A stretch of DNA of 57,230 nucleotides from an uncultured Prevotellaceae bacterium (GCA_902769705.1 CACXPX010000032.1:1-57230); one strand, 5' to 3'; positions 42,461-51,932 are shown, counted from the first letter of the stretch. Numbers and translations: made by a program. Notes: generated by a model not told the origin, from the letters alone.

Positions 42461-43930
42461 CTATTTTATATTTGCCGACTGCATTAGCTTGCGCATCTCC
42501 TGATTGCTGACAGCATAGTTGAAGATACGGAAGTCAGCAACGTCAGTCTGCGTCAGGAATTTGTCACCTCTGAACGGTGCACGCCCAATCCAACAATTGG
42601 CTGGAGCATCCTTGAATATTTCGGCGAGGATGGGCATTTGGTCGTTACGCCCGATGAGTTTCCCGTTGAGGAAGAGTTCACCTTTGTGTCCCTGTTGTCT
42701 GTAGAGCACATGCACCCATACATCGCGCTTGGGTTTTCCGCCCTGCATAATAATCTGCTCGTGCTCGTATCCGCCAGTAGAGGTCTCAAAGCGTTGTTCG
42801 TTCAGGCGCATAGCCATATAGGGTCCTTCGTGGGCACTGTTCTCGGCTAATGCGGAGAAAGCGAAGAGGAAATGTCCATAACCATCGAGTTGGTTCTCGG
42901 AACTGACTTTGAACCATACGGAAACAGAGAAATCACGCAGATTCTTGATGAGTGCTCCCGTCTCAGCCGTGAGGTCATAGTATCCGTTTTTGCCCCCCAG
43001 ATGGAGGATGGAGGAGTTTGTCTCGTCAATCTTCGCATCACGCCTCAGATACTCGGGTTGCCATTGGAAACGGTACTCTGCCTGCTGTTCTGCCTTCACA
43101 TTAGGCTGAGGCAAGGCCGAAGTCATTTTGTCAGTAATCCGCTTGATATGGTCTTTCAGAATCTTGTAGGCTGGCTGCGGCATAGCACCGTGATCGTAGC
43201 CTTGCATCTCGTAGAGCGTCACATCCTTGTGCCCCGCAAGTTTCAGCATGCGCCAGAAGTAGGCCTGTTCCTCATAGCGGCCAAACAGTTCCAGCTCTCT
43301 GTCACCAGAAATGATGACGATGGGTGGGGCATCAGGACGAACATAGGTGAGCGGGGCATATTGGTCGATAGTGGCTTGGAGCGGCCCTATCCCCTGCTGC
43401 TTGCGGATGTTGTAGTGAGTGATGCATTGTCCGCTGAAAGGAACAAGGGCTGCCAATGAATCGGCATCAACACCATACTTCGCCAACCAACGTTTGTCCA
43501 GACCAATAACATCGAGCAGATAGCCTCCTGCAGAATGGCCTGCAACAAAGATTTTCCGTTTGCTGCCACCGTATTTCGAGATATTCTTATAAGTCCACGC
43601 CACAGCTGCTGCGGCATCATCCAGTATATCATCGATTTTTGCTTTCGGCAACAGTCTGTAGTTGGCCGCAACCACCACGAGCCCGCTGTTTTTGAGTTGC
43701 GGGTCAATGTGCTTGCTGCCACCCTCAATGCCACCACCGTGGAACCACACCACCACAGGAGCATCCTGCAAATCGGTGGAGTAATACACATCGAGTTTGC
43801 AGCGTTCCTGAGCATAGGCATCCGATGATTCTGTGTACGGAATGTCGTTGACCTGTTGATACTGTGAACGGGCAATGGAGGTGGAAAGCAGTAGTGCAAC
43901 CGCAGTACAAATCAAATTCTTATAACTCAT
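42461..43930 (-). CDS. Exported alpha/beta hydrolase (esterase-type) with C-terminal LamG domain
   Basis: 489 residues from ATG 43930, which gives a signal peptide (LICTAVALLLSTSIARS). Residues about 25-290 are an alpha/beta hydrolase: oxyanion HGGG in VVWFHGGGIEGG, nucleophile elbow GHSAGGYLL, and late catalytic residues in the IISGDRELE and GYDHGAM segments. About 300-485 is a LamG-like domain (FSVSVWFKVSS, VHVLYRQQGHKGELFLNG). Likely a carbohydrate esterase acting on decorated glycans, with the LamG domain for binding. The start lies 47 bases after the ABC permease stop, so it may be the last gene of the efflux operon or have its own promoter. Confidence 0.8.
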   Translation of the reverse strand: MSYKNLICTAVALLLSTSIARSQYQQVNDIPYTESSDAYAQERCKLDVYYSTDLQDAPVVVWFHGGGIEGGSKHIDPQLKNSGLVVVAANYRLLPKAKIDDILDDAAAAVAWTYKNISKYGGSKRKIFVAGHSAGGYLLDVIGLDKRWLAKYGVDADSLAALVPFSGQCITHYNIRKQQGIGPLQATIDQYAPLTYVRPDAPPIVIISGDRELELFGRYEEQAYFWRMLKLAGHKDVTLYEMQGYDHGAMPQPAYKILKDHIKRITDKMTSALPQPNVKAEQQAEYRFQWQPEYLRRDAKIDETNSSILHLGGKNGYYDLTAETGALIKNLRDFSVSVWFKVSSENQLDGYGHFLFAFSALAENSAHEGPYMAMRLNEQRFETSTGGYEHEQIIMQGGKPKRDVWVHVLYRQQGHKGELFLNGKLIGRNDQMPILAEIFKDAPANCWIGRAPFRGDKFLTQTDVADFRIFNYAVSNQEMRKLMQSANIK

Positions 43931-43977
43931 ATTCTTGATTGTATGATGGGGTGAATAATCCTTGCAGCAACCTTGAT

Positions 43978-45225
43978 TCAAGTTGTTGTAGTTGGAATTT
44001 CAGGTGTAGGGGCAGGAGCAGTTGGTGTAGCATATTTCTTGGCCAAACGGAACTGGTGGCGATAGACCAAGCAAGCCATTCCGAGATAGGCGGCAGCCTG
44101 AATCCAGAGAATGCGAATCTCGGGCAATATCTGACTGACGCTGGCTCCCATAGAGTTGACACGGATGAAGGCGCGTACGCCGAATGTACTGGGGAACAGC
44201 CATGAGACGCCCTGCCAAGCACCGGGGATGCTGGACTGAGGCCACGAAACTCCCGTCAGGAAGAGCAAAGGCACGGAAACGAAAACCATCAGGAGCATCA
44301 CGTTCTCACGGTAACGCACCAGACACGATACCGTCATTCCGAAGAAGATGCTGGCAATGGTATAAGGTAGAAGCATCAAAAACAGCGTCCAACCATCGGC
44401 CAGCTGCGGAAAAGAGAACATGCGGGGGACCGCCATAGAAAGATAGGCAGCGGCAACAGCACCCGTCATTCCATAGCAAAGGGCCTTACCCCAAACGATA
44501 CGATAGGCACCACGGTAGTGCGGGTCGTCGTGAGGGATGAGTTGTCCGTTCTTGTGACGCTCGCGAGCCGTTCCTGCCGCCATTCCGATACCGAGTGCAA
44601 GAGCCTGCTGCAAAAGGAGCATGAGCACGGCTGGCAACACACACGAGCCGTAACCACCTGAGGGATTATACATCGCCACTTCATCAACGGCCAGAGGCTG
44701 TGCCGTAATCGCATCCTCTCGCTTGGTGTAGTTACCGGCCTTCTTGATGTTCAGTCCTGCGCCGAGCCGTCCGGCTTCAATCATTGCCGTCTGATAGACA
44801 GCCTTATAAGCCAACATCAACGACATGTCGCAATAAACGCTGACAGTTCCTTGTTCGCCGCGGCTGATGTTCGTAGCGAAGTCTGCGGGAATGACATAGA
44901 TGCCCTTACAAAGCTGACGGCTGACCAACGAGCGGGCCTCATCGAGATCCTCAGCATAGTATTTCACATCGACGTCGGGCGTGGCATCGCAATCGTGGAT
45001 GAACTGGCGCGAGAGTGCAGAGTGAGACTGGTCGACCACAACCACAGGCACCTCATGTACCGACTCGTTGTTATAAATCCACGAGTAGAGAAGCGGGTAG
45101 CCCAGCGGCACGATGACGAGGAACATCAGCACTCCTTCGTCCTTGATGACTTTCACCATCTCATGCCGCCAGATATAGAGCACATCGGTGAAGTGCTCGC
45201 GTAATCGATTAAGGAATGTAGACAT
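43978..45225 (-). CDS. ABC-2 type transporter permease (second)
   Basis: 415 residues. One N-terminal membrane helix (MFLVIVPLGYPLLYSWIY), a large periplasmic domain (about 55-215, PVVVVDQSHSALSRQFIHD), then about five C-terminal helices: the YhgE/ABC2_membrane_3 layout. The C-terminus is Pro/Thr-rich (TPTAPAPTPEIPTTTT). It would form the channel of a drug or lipid exporter with the preceding permease. It overlaps that permease by 17 bases. No ATP-binding subunit is encoded in the operon. Confidence 0.85.
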   Translation of the reverse strand: MSTFLNRLREHFTDVLYIWRHEMVKVIKDEGVLMFLVIVPLGYPLLYSWIYNNESVHEVPVVVVDQSHSALSRQFIHDCDATPDVDVKYYAEDLDEARSLVSRQLCKGIYVIPADFATNISRGEQGTVSVYCDMSLMLAYKAVYQTAMIEAGRLGAGLNIKKAGNYTKREDAITAQPLAVDEVAMYNPSGGYGSCVLPAVLMLLLQQALALGIGMAAGTARERHKNGQLIPHDDPHYRGAYRIVWGKALCYGMTGAVAAAYLSMAVPRMFSFPQLADGWTLFLMLLPYTIASIFFGMTVSCLVRYRENVMLLMVFVSVPLLFLTGVSWPQSSIPGAWQGVSWLFPSTFGVRAFIRVNSMGASVSQILPEIRILWIQAAAYLGMACLVYRHQFRLAKKYATPTAPAPTPEIPTTTT

Positions 45226-46378
45226 AGTTCAACATTGCGTTTTTAACTTTACGGAGAACAAACCAAGGCAGCAGCGTGAAAGCTATGAGTGCCACATGAT
45301 GGAACCAGGCATCGATGATGGGGAAGCCATTGAGCACTGTCACCTGATAAACCATCCAGTAGTGGCGCAGAGGGAATAGCCACGACATAGCTTGCAGCGG
45401 TGGGTCCATTCCCATGACGGGAAAAGCCGAACCGCACATCGACATGCCGAGCACAAACCACAGCGAAGAGATGCTCATCGACATTCGTAGCGAGGGCATC
45501 AAGCCAAAAGCGAAGACGCCGAAACCGAGAGATGCGGCTACCTGCAACAACGTGAGCCTCACGATACTCCACACACCGCCAAGGTGCGGGAAGTGGAGTT
45601 CGTTGAAGATGTAATACTGATAAAGGAATATCACGAACAAGAACACCAGTGCATGGACAAGATACTTTCCGAGTATGGCCACGATGATGTTGTTGTTGGC
45701 ACGGGCAAGCCACTCCTTGCCTGTGTCGAATTTCAGTTCCATACCGAGAGAATAGGCCGACAGCAACGCCATGAAGAGCATCAGAATGCCCGGAACGAAG
45801 ACGGTGGTCAGGCTATAGTTGTAACTGCCATGTGGATTGGCTATCATGTGCGCATCGATGGTGACGGGTTGCAGGGCTGCTTTGATCTGTCCATCCGTGG
45901 CACCCTTGGCGCTCAGCGTGGCTTTTCCCACAGCCATCGAACCCAGCGTTCCGATGGTCTTCAGGTCCTTCGAAGCCATCGAACCTGCCGAGAGACAAGT
46001 CATCGTGTAGTAGTACGATATCTTCGGCTGTCGGCCTGCCAAGAGTTTAGCTGCCGTTCCGTCAGGGATGTAGAGGTAGGCATACACCTTTCCCTCCTGC
46101 ATGGCGTTTCGTGCCTCAGTCACCGTTGCAAAGCGATACATGACGCGCGAACTCTGCATAGCATCGAGATTGCGGACAAGACCACGCGATGTAGAGCTGT
46201 TGTCTTGGTCCACCACACCGATGGGCAGATCTTGCGGCAATCCCTCATCAAGCATTGTTGTGAAAAACAATACCAGCACCAGCGGGAACACCAACATGCA
46301 GAAGCCGTATATACGGTTCTTGCGCAGTATGTCGAGTTCACGGAGCGCGATGTCGAGGATTTGAGAAATATACTTCAA
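45209..46378 (-). CDS. ABC-2 type transporter permease (first)
   Basis: 389 residues, same architecture as its neighbour: first helix at about 25-45, periplasmic domain with LPIGVVDQDNSSTSRGLVR, then about five helices at the C-terminus (FVPGILMLFMALLSAY; FPVMGMDPPLQAMSWLFPLRHYW). Pairs of such permeases work together in YbhSR-like exporters. It follows hlyD after 78 bases that contain imperfect heptamers. Confidence 0.85.
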   Translation of the reverse strand: MKYISQILDIALRELDILRKNRIYGFCMLVFPLVLVLFFTTMLDEGLPQDLPIGVVDQDNSSTSRGLVRNLDAMQSSRVMYRFATVTEARNAMQEGKVYAYLYIPDGTAAKLLAGRQPKISYYYTMTCLSAGSMASKDLKTIGTLGSMAVGKATLSAKGATDGQIKAALQPVTIDAHMIANPHGSYNYSLTTVFVPGILMLFMALLSAYSLGMELKFDTGKEWLARANNNIIVAILGKYLVHALVFLFVIFLYQYYIFNELHFPHLGGVWSIVRLTLLQVAASLGFGVFAFGLMPSLRMSMSISSLWFVLGMSMCGSAFPVMGMDPPLQAMSWLFPLRHYWMVYQVTVLNGFPIIDAWFHHVALIAFTLLPWFVLRKVKNAMLNYVYIP

Positions 46379-46456
46379 TGCTATAACGATTTACATATTC
46401 ACAATTAACGATTCACTGCTGCCTCGCGTTTGGGTGGCAGCATACGATTCACATCC

Positions 46457-47455
46457 TCACTTGGCGTTCTTCATGATCACCGACATACCGGGTCTGACGC
46501 CATCCAGTTTCTCCGTTGGACGGGCCTTTACCTCGAAGGTCTTTTGGTCGTACTGACCGCTAGCCTTAGTGGCCTTCCACACCGCAAACGAGCCTTTGTC
46601 CTTCATGAAATAGACCTTCATCTTCAGTTCTTTGTCAAGTGCGGGAACATTGACCGTTATCTCGGAGCCAATCTTCACATTCTTCAGCTGGTCTTCACGG
46701 ATGTTGAATGTTGCCCACACATCGTCCATCACGGCAATAGACATGATGGGAGTGCCTGTTCCAACGAGTTCGCCAATCTTCGGATAGACATCGGTCACCT
46801 CACCAGCCATCTGAGCAATCTGTACGGTTTCGCGGATGTAGCTTTTCACTTCCTGCACAGCACCCTGAGCCTGGCCTACCGTTGCCGATGCAGCCCGGCG
46901 CTCCTCCAGGCGAGAGCCGTTTACAGCCATCTCATATTGGCTCCGCGCAGCTTTCACCTGAGCCTGAGCCGACTTGTACATAGCTTCGGCTTCGTCGCGT
47001 TTTTGTGCCGAAACCACTTCTTCATCATACAATTGCTGCATGCGCTTATACGACTTCTCAGCAATCTCCAAGCCTGCTTTTGCCTGTTCCAAGAGTTGTG
47101 CGGCCGACTGTATCATTTCCTTGCGAGCACCATTGCGGGCCATCTGCTCCAAGGCAGAGGCGGCATCAACGGCACTTCTTGCCTGCGACATCTTTGCCTG
47201 CACCTCAGGAGCCTCGATGATGGCCAATGTGTCACCAGCCTTCACGACATCACCCTCTTTCACACGGAGTTCCAAGATACGCCCCGGAACTTTACCCGAC
47301 ACACGATACTCCTCAACCTCCATCTCTCCTTGAATCACTTCGGGGTCACGACCCAAAGCGAGGAAACCGATGAGAGCCACGATGGCCACTACAATTACGA
47401 ATCCTGCGACAGCTAGCAGGATGTTGTTATGCTGTTCTTTTGCTTGATTTGACAT
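46457..47455 (-). CDS. HlyD/EmrA-type membrane-fusion protein
   Basis: 332 residues. One N-terminal membrane anchor (ILLAVAGFVIVVAIVALIGF), then a biotinyl-lipoyl-like half (VSGKVPGRILELRVKEGDVVKAGDTL), an alpha-helical hairpin (about 85-200), the second half-lipoyl (MAGEVTDVYPKIGELVGTGT) and beta-barrel parts. It bridges the inner-membrane permeases to TolC. Thirty-five bases separate it from tolC, filled with heptamer units (47468-47488). Confidence 0.9.
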   Translation of the reverse strand: MSNQAKEQHNNILLAVAGFVIVVAIVALIGFLALGRDPEVIQGEMEVEEYRVSGKVPGRILELRVKEGDVVKAGDTLAIIEAPEVQAKMSQARSAVDAASALEQMARNGARKEMIQSAAQLLEQAKAGLEIAEKSYKRMQQLYDEEVVSAQKRDEAEAMYKSAQAQVKAARSQYEMAVNGSRLEERRAASATVGQAQGAVQEVKSYIRETVQIAQMAGEVTDVYPKIGELVGTGTPIMSIAVMDDVWATFNIREDQLKNVKIGSEITVNVPALDKELKMKVYFMKDKGSFAVWKATKASGQYDQKTFEVKARPTEKLDGVRPGMSVIMKNAK

Positions 47456-47490
47456 AATTGAATAATAAACTATGAATTATGAACTATAAA

Positions 47491-49020
47491 TTACCTTAAT
47501 GTACCCAATGCTTTCTGCAGTTCCACCTGCGAGAGCTTGACACCAATTTCGGCGTCAATCTTCTTCGATTGAGCCAACTGCCAAGCGGTCTGAGCCTCCA
47601 TGACAGTGGTGAAAGAGACTGTTCCCTCCTTGAAACCGAGGTTCGCCATACGCAGGTTCTCTTCGGCGTTGGCGATATTCGCGTTCGCCATCTCCAGCTT
47701 CTTGTTAGCCTCAGTGACGCGGAAACTGCTTTGGTTCACCTGCAGTTCAATCAACTCACGTGCTTCAGCCAACTCCAGATTAGCCATCGTTGTGGCACCC
47801 TTCGAGGCACGCACTTTATACTTCACGTCGCCCCAGTTCCAAATGGGTATACGCATCAGCACACCCACGTTCCAAAAGCCTCCGAACTTCTTCTCAAAGC
47901 CATTGAACGTATTGGGATTTGTCACTGCATAGCCACCTGTGAGCAACACCTGCGGCAGGTTGGCAGCCTTCAGCACGTTGGTGGTCTGTTTGCTCAAGTC
48001 AACCGTATTCTGCAGCAGTTTCAGCTCTGGACGATAGGCTGCTGCGGTCTCTATAGTAGCTTCGTGCAAGCCTGCTGCACCAGCATTTCCTGACAGTTCT
48101 GTTGCAGTCTCGTCAACGAGTGTGATGTTCTCATCTACGGGAAGTCCGCACAGCTGGCAGAGCAGCATCTTGGCCAACACCAAACCGTCCTTCACCTCCA
48201 TCAGCGCAATCTCAGCCTCGTTCACCCTCACGCCAACGCTCAGTCCGTCGCCCTTCGTGGCCACACCCTTGTCAATCATCTTCTGCACGTCGCTCTTCAG
48301 TTTCTTCACGAGTTCAACGTAGCTTTCAGCCAACTTCTGCTTGTGGTGCAACGACACCACTTGCCAGTAAGCATGGTCGATGCTGTAGAGGATGCTCTGC
48401 TGCTTGGCCTCCAACGAGTTGGCCGCCATCTCTTCGTTGATGTCAGCAATCTTGTTAGCCGCCGTGATGGCACCACCCATATACACGGGCTGCGTCACCA
48501 TCACCGCTCCGGCAAACATGTTATGCGTATCCGTACGGAAGCCGTTGACAACACCCTGCCCCACCTGGTCGAGAGCACCGCCAAACTGCGCCAAGTCTTG
48601 CGCCACCTTTGCCTGTGCGGCAACAGGAAGTTGCGAAATGATGGGAGACAGCGTGCTCTGCAGATTGGCAGAAGCATTCGTACCCAGATTGTTCAACACC
48701 GACTTCTGGTCGTCGTTCAGGATGGAGATTTCACGGCTCATCCACATATATCCGCCCAGCGCGCTCACTTTTGGCAAATAGTTCGTGCGGGCCGACTTCC
48801 GCAAGTTGGCGTTCACCTCTTGCTTCGTCTTTGCCACACCCATCTGCTTGTTGTTCCTCAGCGCCATCGCCCTGCAACTGTCGAGCGACAGAATCCTTGT
48901 TCTCGGCGCACTGTTGTCCATTTGCGAGCCTTGAGCCTGGCCATTCATTGGCAACAGCACCAACAGGCCGAGCACCATCGCCCCTCCTATTGTTACCTTC
49001 ATCGTTTTCATGTGTTTCAT
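47491..49020 (-). CDS. TolC-family outer-membrane efflux protein
   Basis: 509 residues. Signal peptide (VTIGGAMVLGLLVLLPMNGQAQ), then two long coiled-coil repeats typical of TolC proteins (SLDSCRAMALRNNKQMGVAK; NLELAEARELIELQVNQSSF, and the late FKEGTVSFTTVMEAQTAW). It forms the outer-membrane channel of the exporter. First gene of a probable four- or five-gene operon with hlyD and two permeases. In-frame ATGs at 49011 and 49002 are alternative starts. Upstream lies the remnant of a serine hydrolase. Confidence 0.9.
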   Translation of the reverse strand: MKHMKTMKVTIGGAMVLGLLVLLPMNGQAQGSQMDNSAPRTRILSLDSCRAMALRNNKQMGVAKTKQEVNANLRKSARTNYLPKVSALGGYMWMSREISILNDDQKSVLNNLGTNASANLQSTLSPIISQLPVAAQAKVAQDLAQFGGALDQVGQGVVNGFRTDTHNMFAGAVMVTQPVYMGGAITAANKIADINEEMAANSLEAKQQSILYSIDHAYWQVVSLHHKQKLAESYVELVKKLKSDVQKMIDKGVATKGDGLSVGVRVNEAEIALMEVKDGLVLAKMLLCQLCGLPVDENITLVDETATELSGNAGAAGLHEATIETAAAYRPELKLLQNTVDLSKQTTNVLKAANLPQVLLTGGYAVTNPNTFNGFEKKFGGFWNVGVLMRIPIWNWGDVKYKVRASKGATTMANLELAEARELIELQVNQSSFRVTEANKKLEMANANIANAEENLRMANLGFKEGTVSFTTVMEAQTAWQLAQSKKIDAEIGVKLSQVELQKALGTLR

Positions 49021-49047
49021 TGTATATGTTTATAAGTTTGTATTCAT

Positions 49048-49203
49048 TTAAAGTATAGGCAGAATGTGTTCCCACACCAAGTTCAGCTCACCCTGCAAAT
49101 CACCCACATCGGAGGTGATAGCGACGACGGCATTCTTGTCGGGGACAACGATGATATATTGTCCTCTAGCACCATCGGCACGGAAGCAGCCCATCTCAAC
49201 TTT
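49048..49203 (-). pseudogene. C-terminal remnant of a beta-lactamase-family serine hydrolase
   Basis: On the minus strand 51 codons read KVEMGCFRADGARGQYIIVV, then PDKNAVVAITSDVGDLQGEL and NLVWEHILPIL before a stop at 49048. This is the usual last segment of the beta-lactamase/PBP4-type serine hydrolase family. The catalytic SxxK and YxN parts and the start are gone, and the ATG at 49214 is out of frame. It lies just upstream of tolC. Confidence 0.75.
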
Positions 49204-49374
49204 CTTGTTTTCATGTCGGGTTAGTTTTTAGATTTTCTTTTGTTTTTTCAATCTTCAATTGCCAAGCGGTCCGCCACACAAAGGCCCTATGCCGAAACCA
49301 TTTTTTGTGGTTTCCAAACCGTTGCAAAGTATCTTGGTTTTTGTTGTTGGTGAAATAAATCTCAAATGTTGGCA

Positions 49375-49382
49375 CAAATATA
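49375..49382 (-). promoter_or_regulatory. -7 box TATATTTG, minus strand
   Basis: Perfect box 355 bases upstream of tolC and in front of the serine-hydrolase remnant. It may be the old hydrolase promoter now driving the efflux operon. It is divergent from the box at 49405. Confidence 0.6.
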
Positions 49383-49404
49383 AAGAAAATTCGGGTATTA
49401 TTAC

Positions 49405-49412
49405 TATTTTTG
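49405..49412 (+). promoter_or_regulatory. -7 box TATTTTTG
   Basis: Perfect plus-strand box 35 bases before the flavoprotein ATG. Confidence 0.65.
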
Positions 49413-49446
49413 CAACATATTTTTTAATTTTTTTTTTGACTAGACT

Positions 49447-50226
49447 ATGGACAGAAGAGATTTTATCAAGAAGACAGCTTTGGCTGCTGCTGGCACTGCC
49501 ATCATCGCTCCTACGTCGGCCATGCTGGCAAAAGCAGAGTCTGCAGGACTATTGGAAAACGCAGTCGAGCCCACACAAAACACGTGGCAGGAGGGAAAGA
49601 CGCCGAAGGTTTTGTTAGTCAACGGCAGCCCACGCCCCGACGGCAACACATTTTGCTGTCTGCAAGAGATTGAGACACAACTGAAGAAACACGGATTGGA
49701 AACAGAGATTTTGCAGATAGGCCGCCAACCAGTCCGCATGTGCATCAACTGTGGAGGCTGTCATCGGAATGGCGGGAAAGGTTGCGTGTTTGACGACGAC
49801 ATCTGCAGCACGCTGACCGAGAAAATGGCTACGGCTGACGCACTCGTGGTGGGTACGCCTGTCTACTACGGCCAACCCAACGGTGGCATTCTCTCGCTGA
49901 TGCAGCGCCTGTTCTTCTCGGCAGGACATCTGGTTCAAAACAAGCCTGCTGCAGCACTAGCCGTCTGCCGAAGAGGCGGAGCAACAGCCACGCTACAAAC
50001 CATGAACATGATGTTCGAGATGATGAACATGCCGGTGGTCACTTCCCAATATTGGAACATCGCCTACGGAGCCGGCAAGGGAGAGGTGAAACTCGACACC
50101 GAGGGCATGCAGACAATGCGCACACTCGGCAACAACATGGCTTGGCTGCTGCAGAAGATTCACGCCGACGGAAAACCGGCACCTGAACGCGAGGAGCGCC
50201 CCGTGTTCATGAACTTCATCAGATAG
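49447..50226 (+). CDS. Tat-exported flavodoxin-fold (NADPH-dependent FMN reductase type) protein
   Basis: 259 residues. The N-terminus MDRRDFIKKTALAAAG is a twin-arginine signal, so it is exported folded, with cofactor. The flavodoxin-like domain (about 53-225) has LLVNGSPRPDGNTFCCLQEI and GTPVYYGQPNGGILSLMQRL for FMN binding. The cysteines in CINCGGCHRNGGKGC resemble iron-sulfur flavoproteins. Expected role: periplasmic redox enzyme of unknown substrate. Monocistronic; a strong terminator follows at 50269. Confidence 0.85.
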   Translation: MDRRDFIKKTALAAAGTAIIAPTSAMLAKAESAGLLENAVEPTQNTWQEGKTPKVLLVNGSPRPDGNTFCCLQEIETQLKKHGLETEILQIGRQPVRMCINCGGCHRNGGKGCVFDDDICSTLTEKMATADALVVGTPVYYGQPNGGILSLMQRLFFSAGHLVQNKPAAALAVCRRGGATATLQTMNMMFEMMNMPVVTSQYWNIAYGAGKGEVKLDTEGMQTMRTLGNNMAWLLQKIHADGKPAPEREERPVFMNFIR

Positions 50227-50268
50227 GATAAAAAGTCCCCTACCCCGTGGAGATTCCTGGAAAAACAA

Positions 50269-50302
50269 AACCACTACCTCCAGAACGAGGTAGTGGTTTT
50301 TT
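50269..50302 (+). terminator. Terminator after the flavoprotein gene
   Basis: AACCACTACCTC (50269-50280) and GAGGTAGTGGTT (50287-50298), loop of 6, followed by TTTT. The A run on the 5' side also makes it usable on the other strand. Confidence 0.85.
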
Positions 50303-50380
50303 AATGTAAACTTCCAAAGCCCCCAAAAGCCGCTTTCAGGAAGGGTTGAAGGATTGAAGAGCGGAAAGGTTGAAGACCGC

Positions 50381-51445
50381 TTAGAAATTCTTGCGGACGC
50401 CCTGCCACTCGGGGAATTTCATCTTCAGATAGTCATCATCGAGGAAGAGCGCCGATTGCCCCACTTTCCCCTTCAGCTGCCAATCCAGCCACTTCACCAC
50501 AGCCTTGGCATAGTTGCCGCCATGTTTCTCGTAGTAGGTTCCACTGTGGCCGTCTTTCGAATTGAGCATCACCACCGGGATGTTGTCGGCAATGCGTTCA
50601 TAATCCTTTTGTGCGTTGGCGTATGCGATGTCGGCCGGACCGCCAATCATATAGAACATCGGCTGGTGCAGGTTCTTCAGATTCTCTTTCGTCGAGCCCA
50701 TCATCTCCATGTCGCCGATGCCCGTATTCAGCATCACGCAGGTCTTGATGCGCGGATCGTGGGAGACACCCAGCACCTGTGCGCCGCCACACGACTGGCC
50801 CATCGCTGCCACATGGTCGAGGTCCAGACAATGGTAGTATTCCGACTTGGCATCAGCATTCTGGTCGGTAAGCCAATCCAGCACCTCGAGCAACATCTTG
50901 GGATAGGTTCTGAAGGGCGGCTCAGCCGGTTGCTGTTTCTTCGATTTCTTGGCCTTCTTGGCGTTCTTCTGAGCCTGCTCCCTCTGCTTGGCCTGCTGCT
51001 CCTGCTGAGCCTTTCTCTCTTCGGCAGTCATCGGCAAAATCTTCTCGCCGTTGGCCATCACAACCTCACCCTTCGTCTCGGGATAAGCCGACTTCAGCAC
51101 ACCCCTCCACTGAGCCATCACGTCGGCTTCGTCATACGGACCGATGGCTGCTGCCACATACCCGTAGGAAGCCACCTCACTCAACAACAGGCGCATCTCA
51201 ACATTGTTGTTGAAACAGGCTCCGTTGGCGTAGACAATCACGGGCAGAGCACCCTGCCTGGCCACCACCTCTTTCAGGTTCTGCGGACGATACATCGTGA
51301 AGCCGGTACAGGAAGCGTCGCCCACCACTTCCGATTTGAACGGACCCGTTCCACCGTCTTCCACCACTTGCCTCTGAGCCGTCTGGGCTTCCATCAGCCC
51401 AACACTTGCGGCGAACATCACCGCCGTCATCAATAATTTCTTCAT
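50381..51445 (-). CDS. Exported alpha/beta hydrolase with Lys/Gln-rich insert
   Basis: 354 residues from ATG 51445, which starts a clean signal peptide (MKKLLMTAVMFAASVGLMEA). The hydrolase core is visible: LPVIVYANGACFNNN (oxyanion region), nucleophile elbow MGQSCGGAQ, and a C-terminal DGHSGTYYEKHGG. An extended charged insert (about 140-175, EERKAQQEQQ to KKAKKSKKQQ) splits the fold. Esterase or lipase-like activity on an unknown substrate. The gene just upstream on the same strand is ridA (60 bases away), so cotranscription is possible. Confidence 0.8.
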   Translation of the reverse strand: MKKLLMTAVMFAASVGLMEAQTAQRQVVEDGGTGPFKSEVVGDASCTGFTMYRPQNLKEVVARQGALPVIVYANGACFNNNVEMRLLLSEVASYGYVAAAIGPYDEADVMAQWRGVLKSAYPETKGEVVMANGEKILPMTAEERKAQQEQQAKQREQAQKNAKKAKKSKKQQPAEPPFRTYPKMLLEVLDWLTDQNADAKSEYYHCLDLDHVAAMGQSCGGAQVLGVSHDPRIKTCVMLNTGIGDMEMMGSTKENLKNLHQPMFYMIGGPADIAYANAQKDYERIADNIPVVMLNSKDGHSGTYYEKHGGNYAKAVVKWLDWQLKGKVGQSALFLDDDYLKMKFPEWQGVRKNF

Positions 51446-51504
51446 AATCAATATATTATACAATTCTATTAATCAATTCAAACAACGCTCCGAATCGCCT
51501 CTCA

Positions 51505-51891
51505 TCACTCCGCAGCTGCCACCACCTCGATTTCCACCAAGGCTCCTTTCGGCAACGCTTTCACGGCAACAGCCGAACGGGCGGGATAAGGTTCTTTGAA
51601 GAACTCGGCATAGACGCCGTTCATCTCGGCAAAGTCGTTCATGTCGGCCATGAAAACGGTTGTTTTCACCACATTGGCCATCGTCAGCCCAGCCGCTTCA
51701 AGAATGGTCTTCACGTTGGTCAACGACTGTCGTGTTTGCTCTTTGATGCCACCTGGCACAAACACCCCCGTGGCAGGGTCAATGGGAATCTGACCGGAGG
51801 CAAAAACGAGGTTGCCCACTCTGATGGCCTGACTATACGGGCCGATGGCTGCAGGAGCCTTGCTTGCAAAAATCTTTTCCATATTTTCCAA
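51505..51891 (-). CDS. ridA: RidA family deaminase
   Basis: 128 residues, full length for RidA/YjgF. Signatures: [24 protein letters not shown], then [20 protein letters not shown], then [25 protein letters not shown]. RidA hydrolyses reactive enamine/imine intermediates from PLP enzymes and protects PLP-dependent metabolism. Cytoplasmic. TACATTTG box at 51933-51940. The ATG at 51882 is an alternative start. Confidence 0.93.
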   Translation of the reverse strand: MENMEKIFASKAPAAIGPYSQAIRVGNLVFASGQIPIDPATGVFVPGGIKEQTRQSLTNVKTILEAAGLTMANVVKTTVFMADMNDFAEMNGVYAEFFKEPYPARSAVAVKALPKGALVEIEVVAAAE

Positions 51892-51932
51892 TTCTTTTTT
51901 CAGGTTTTCTGCGAATCATGTGTTTTGTGTTG

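Noticed and set aside
46430-49035. Plus-strand frames opposite hlyD and tolC
   Set aside because: Antisense shadows of genes with clear domains and signal peptides.
50354-51436. 360-codon plus-strand frame
   Set aside because: It mirrors the hydrolase gene, whose signal peptide and GQSCGG motif are on the minus strand. The product is His/Leu-rich and unlike any family.
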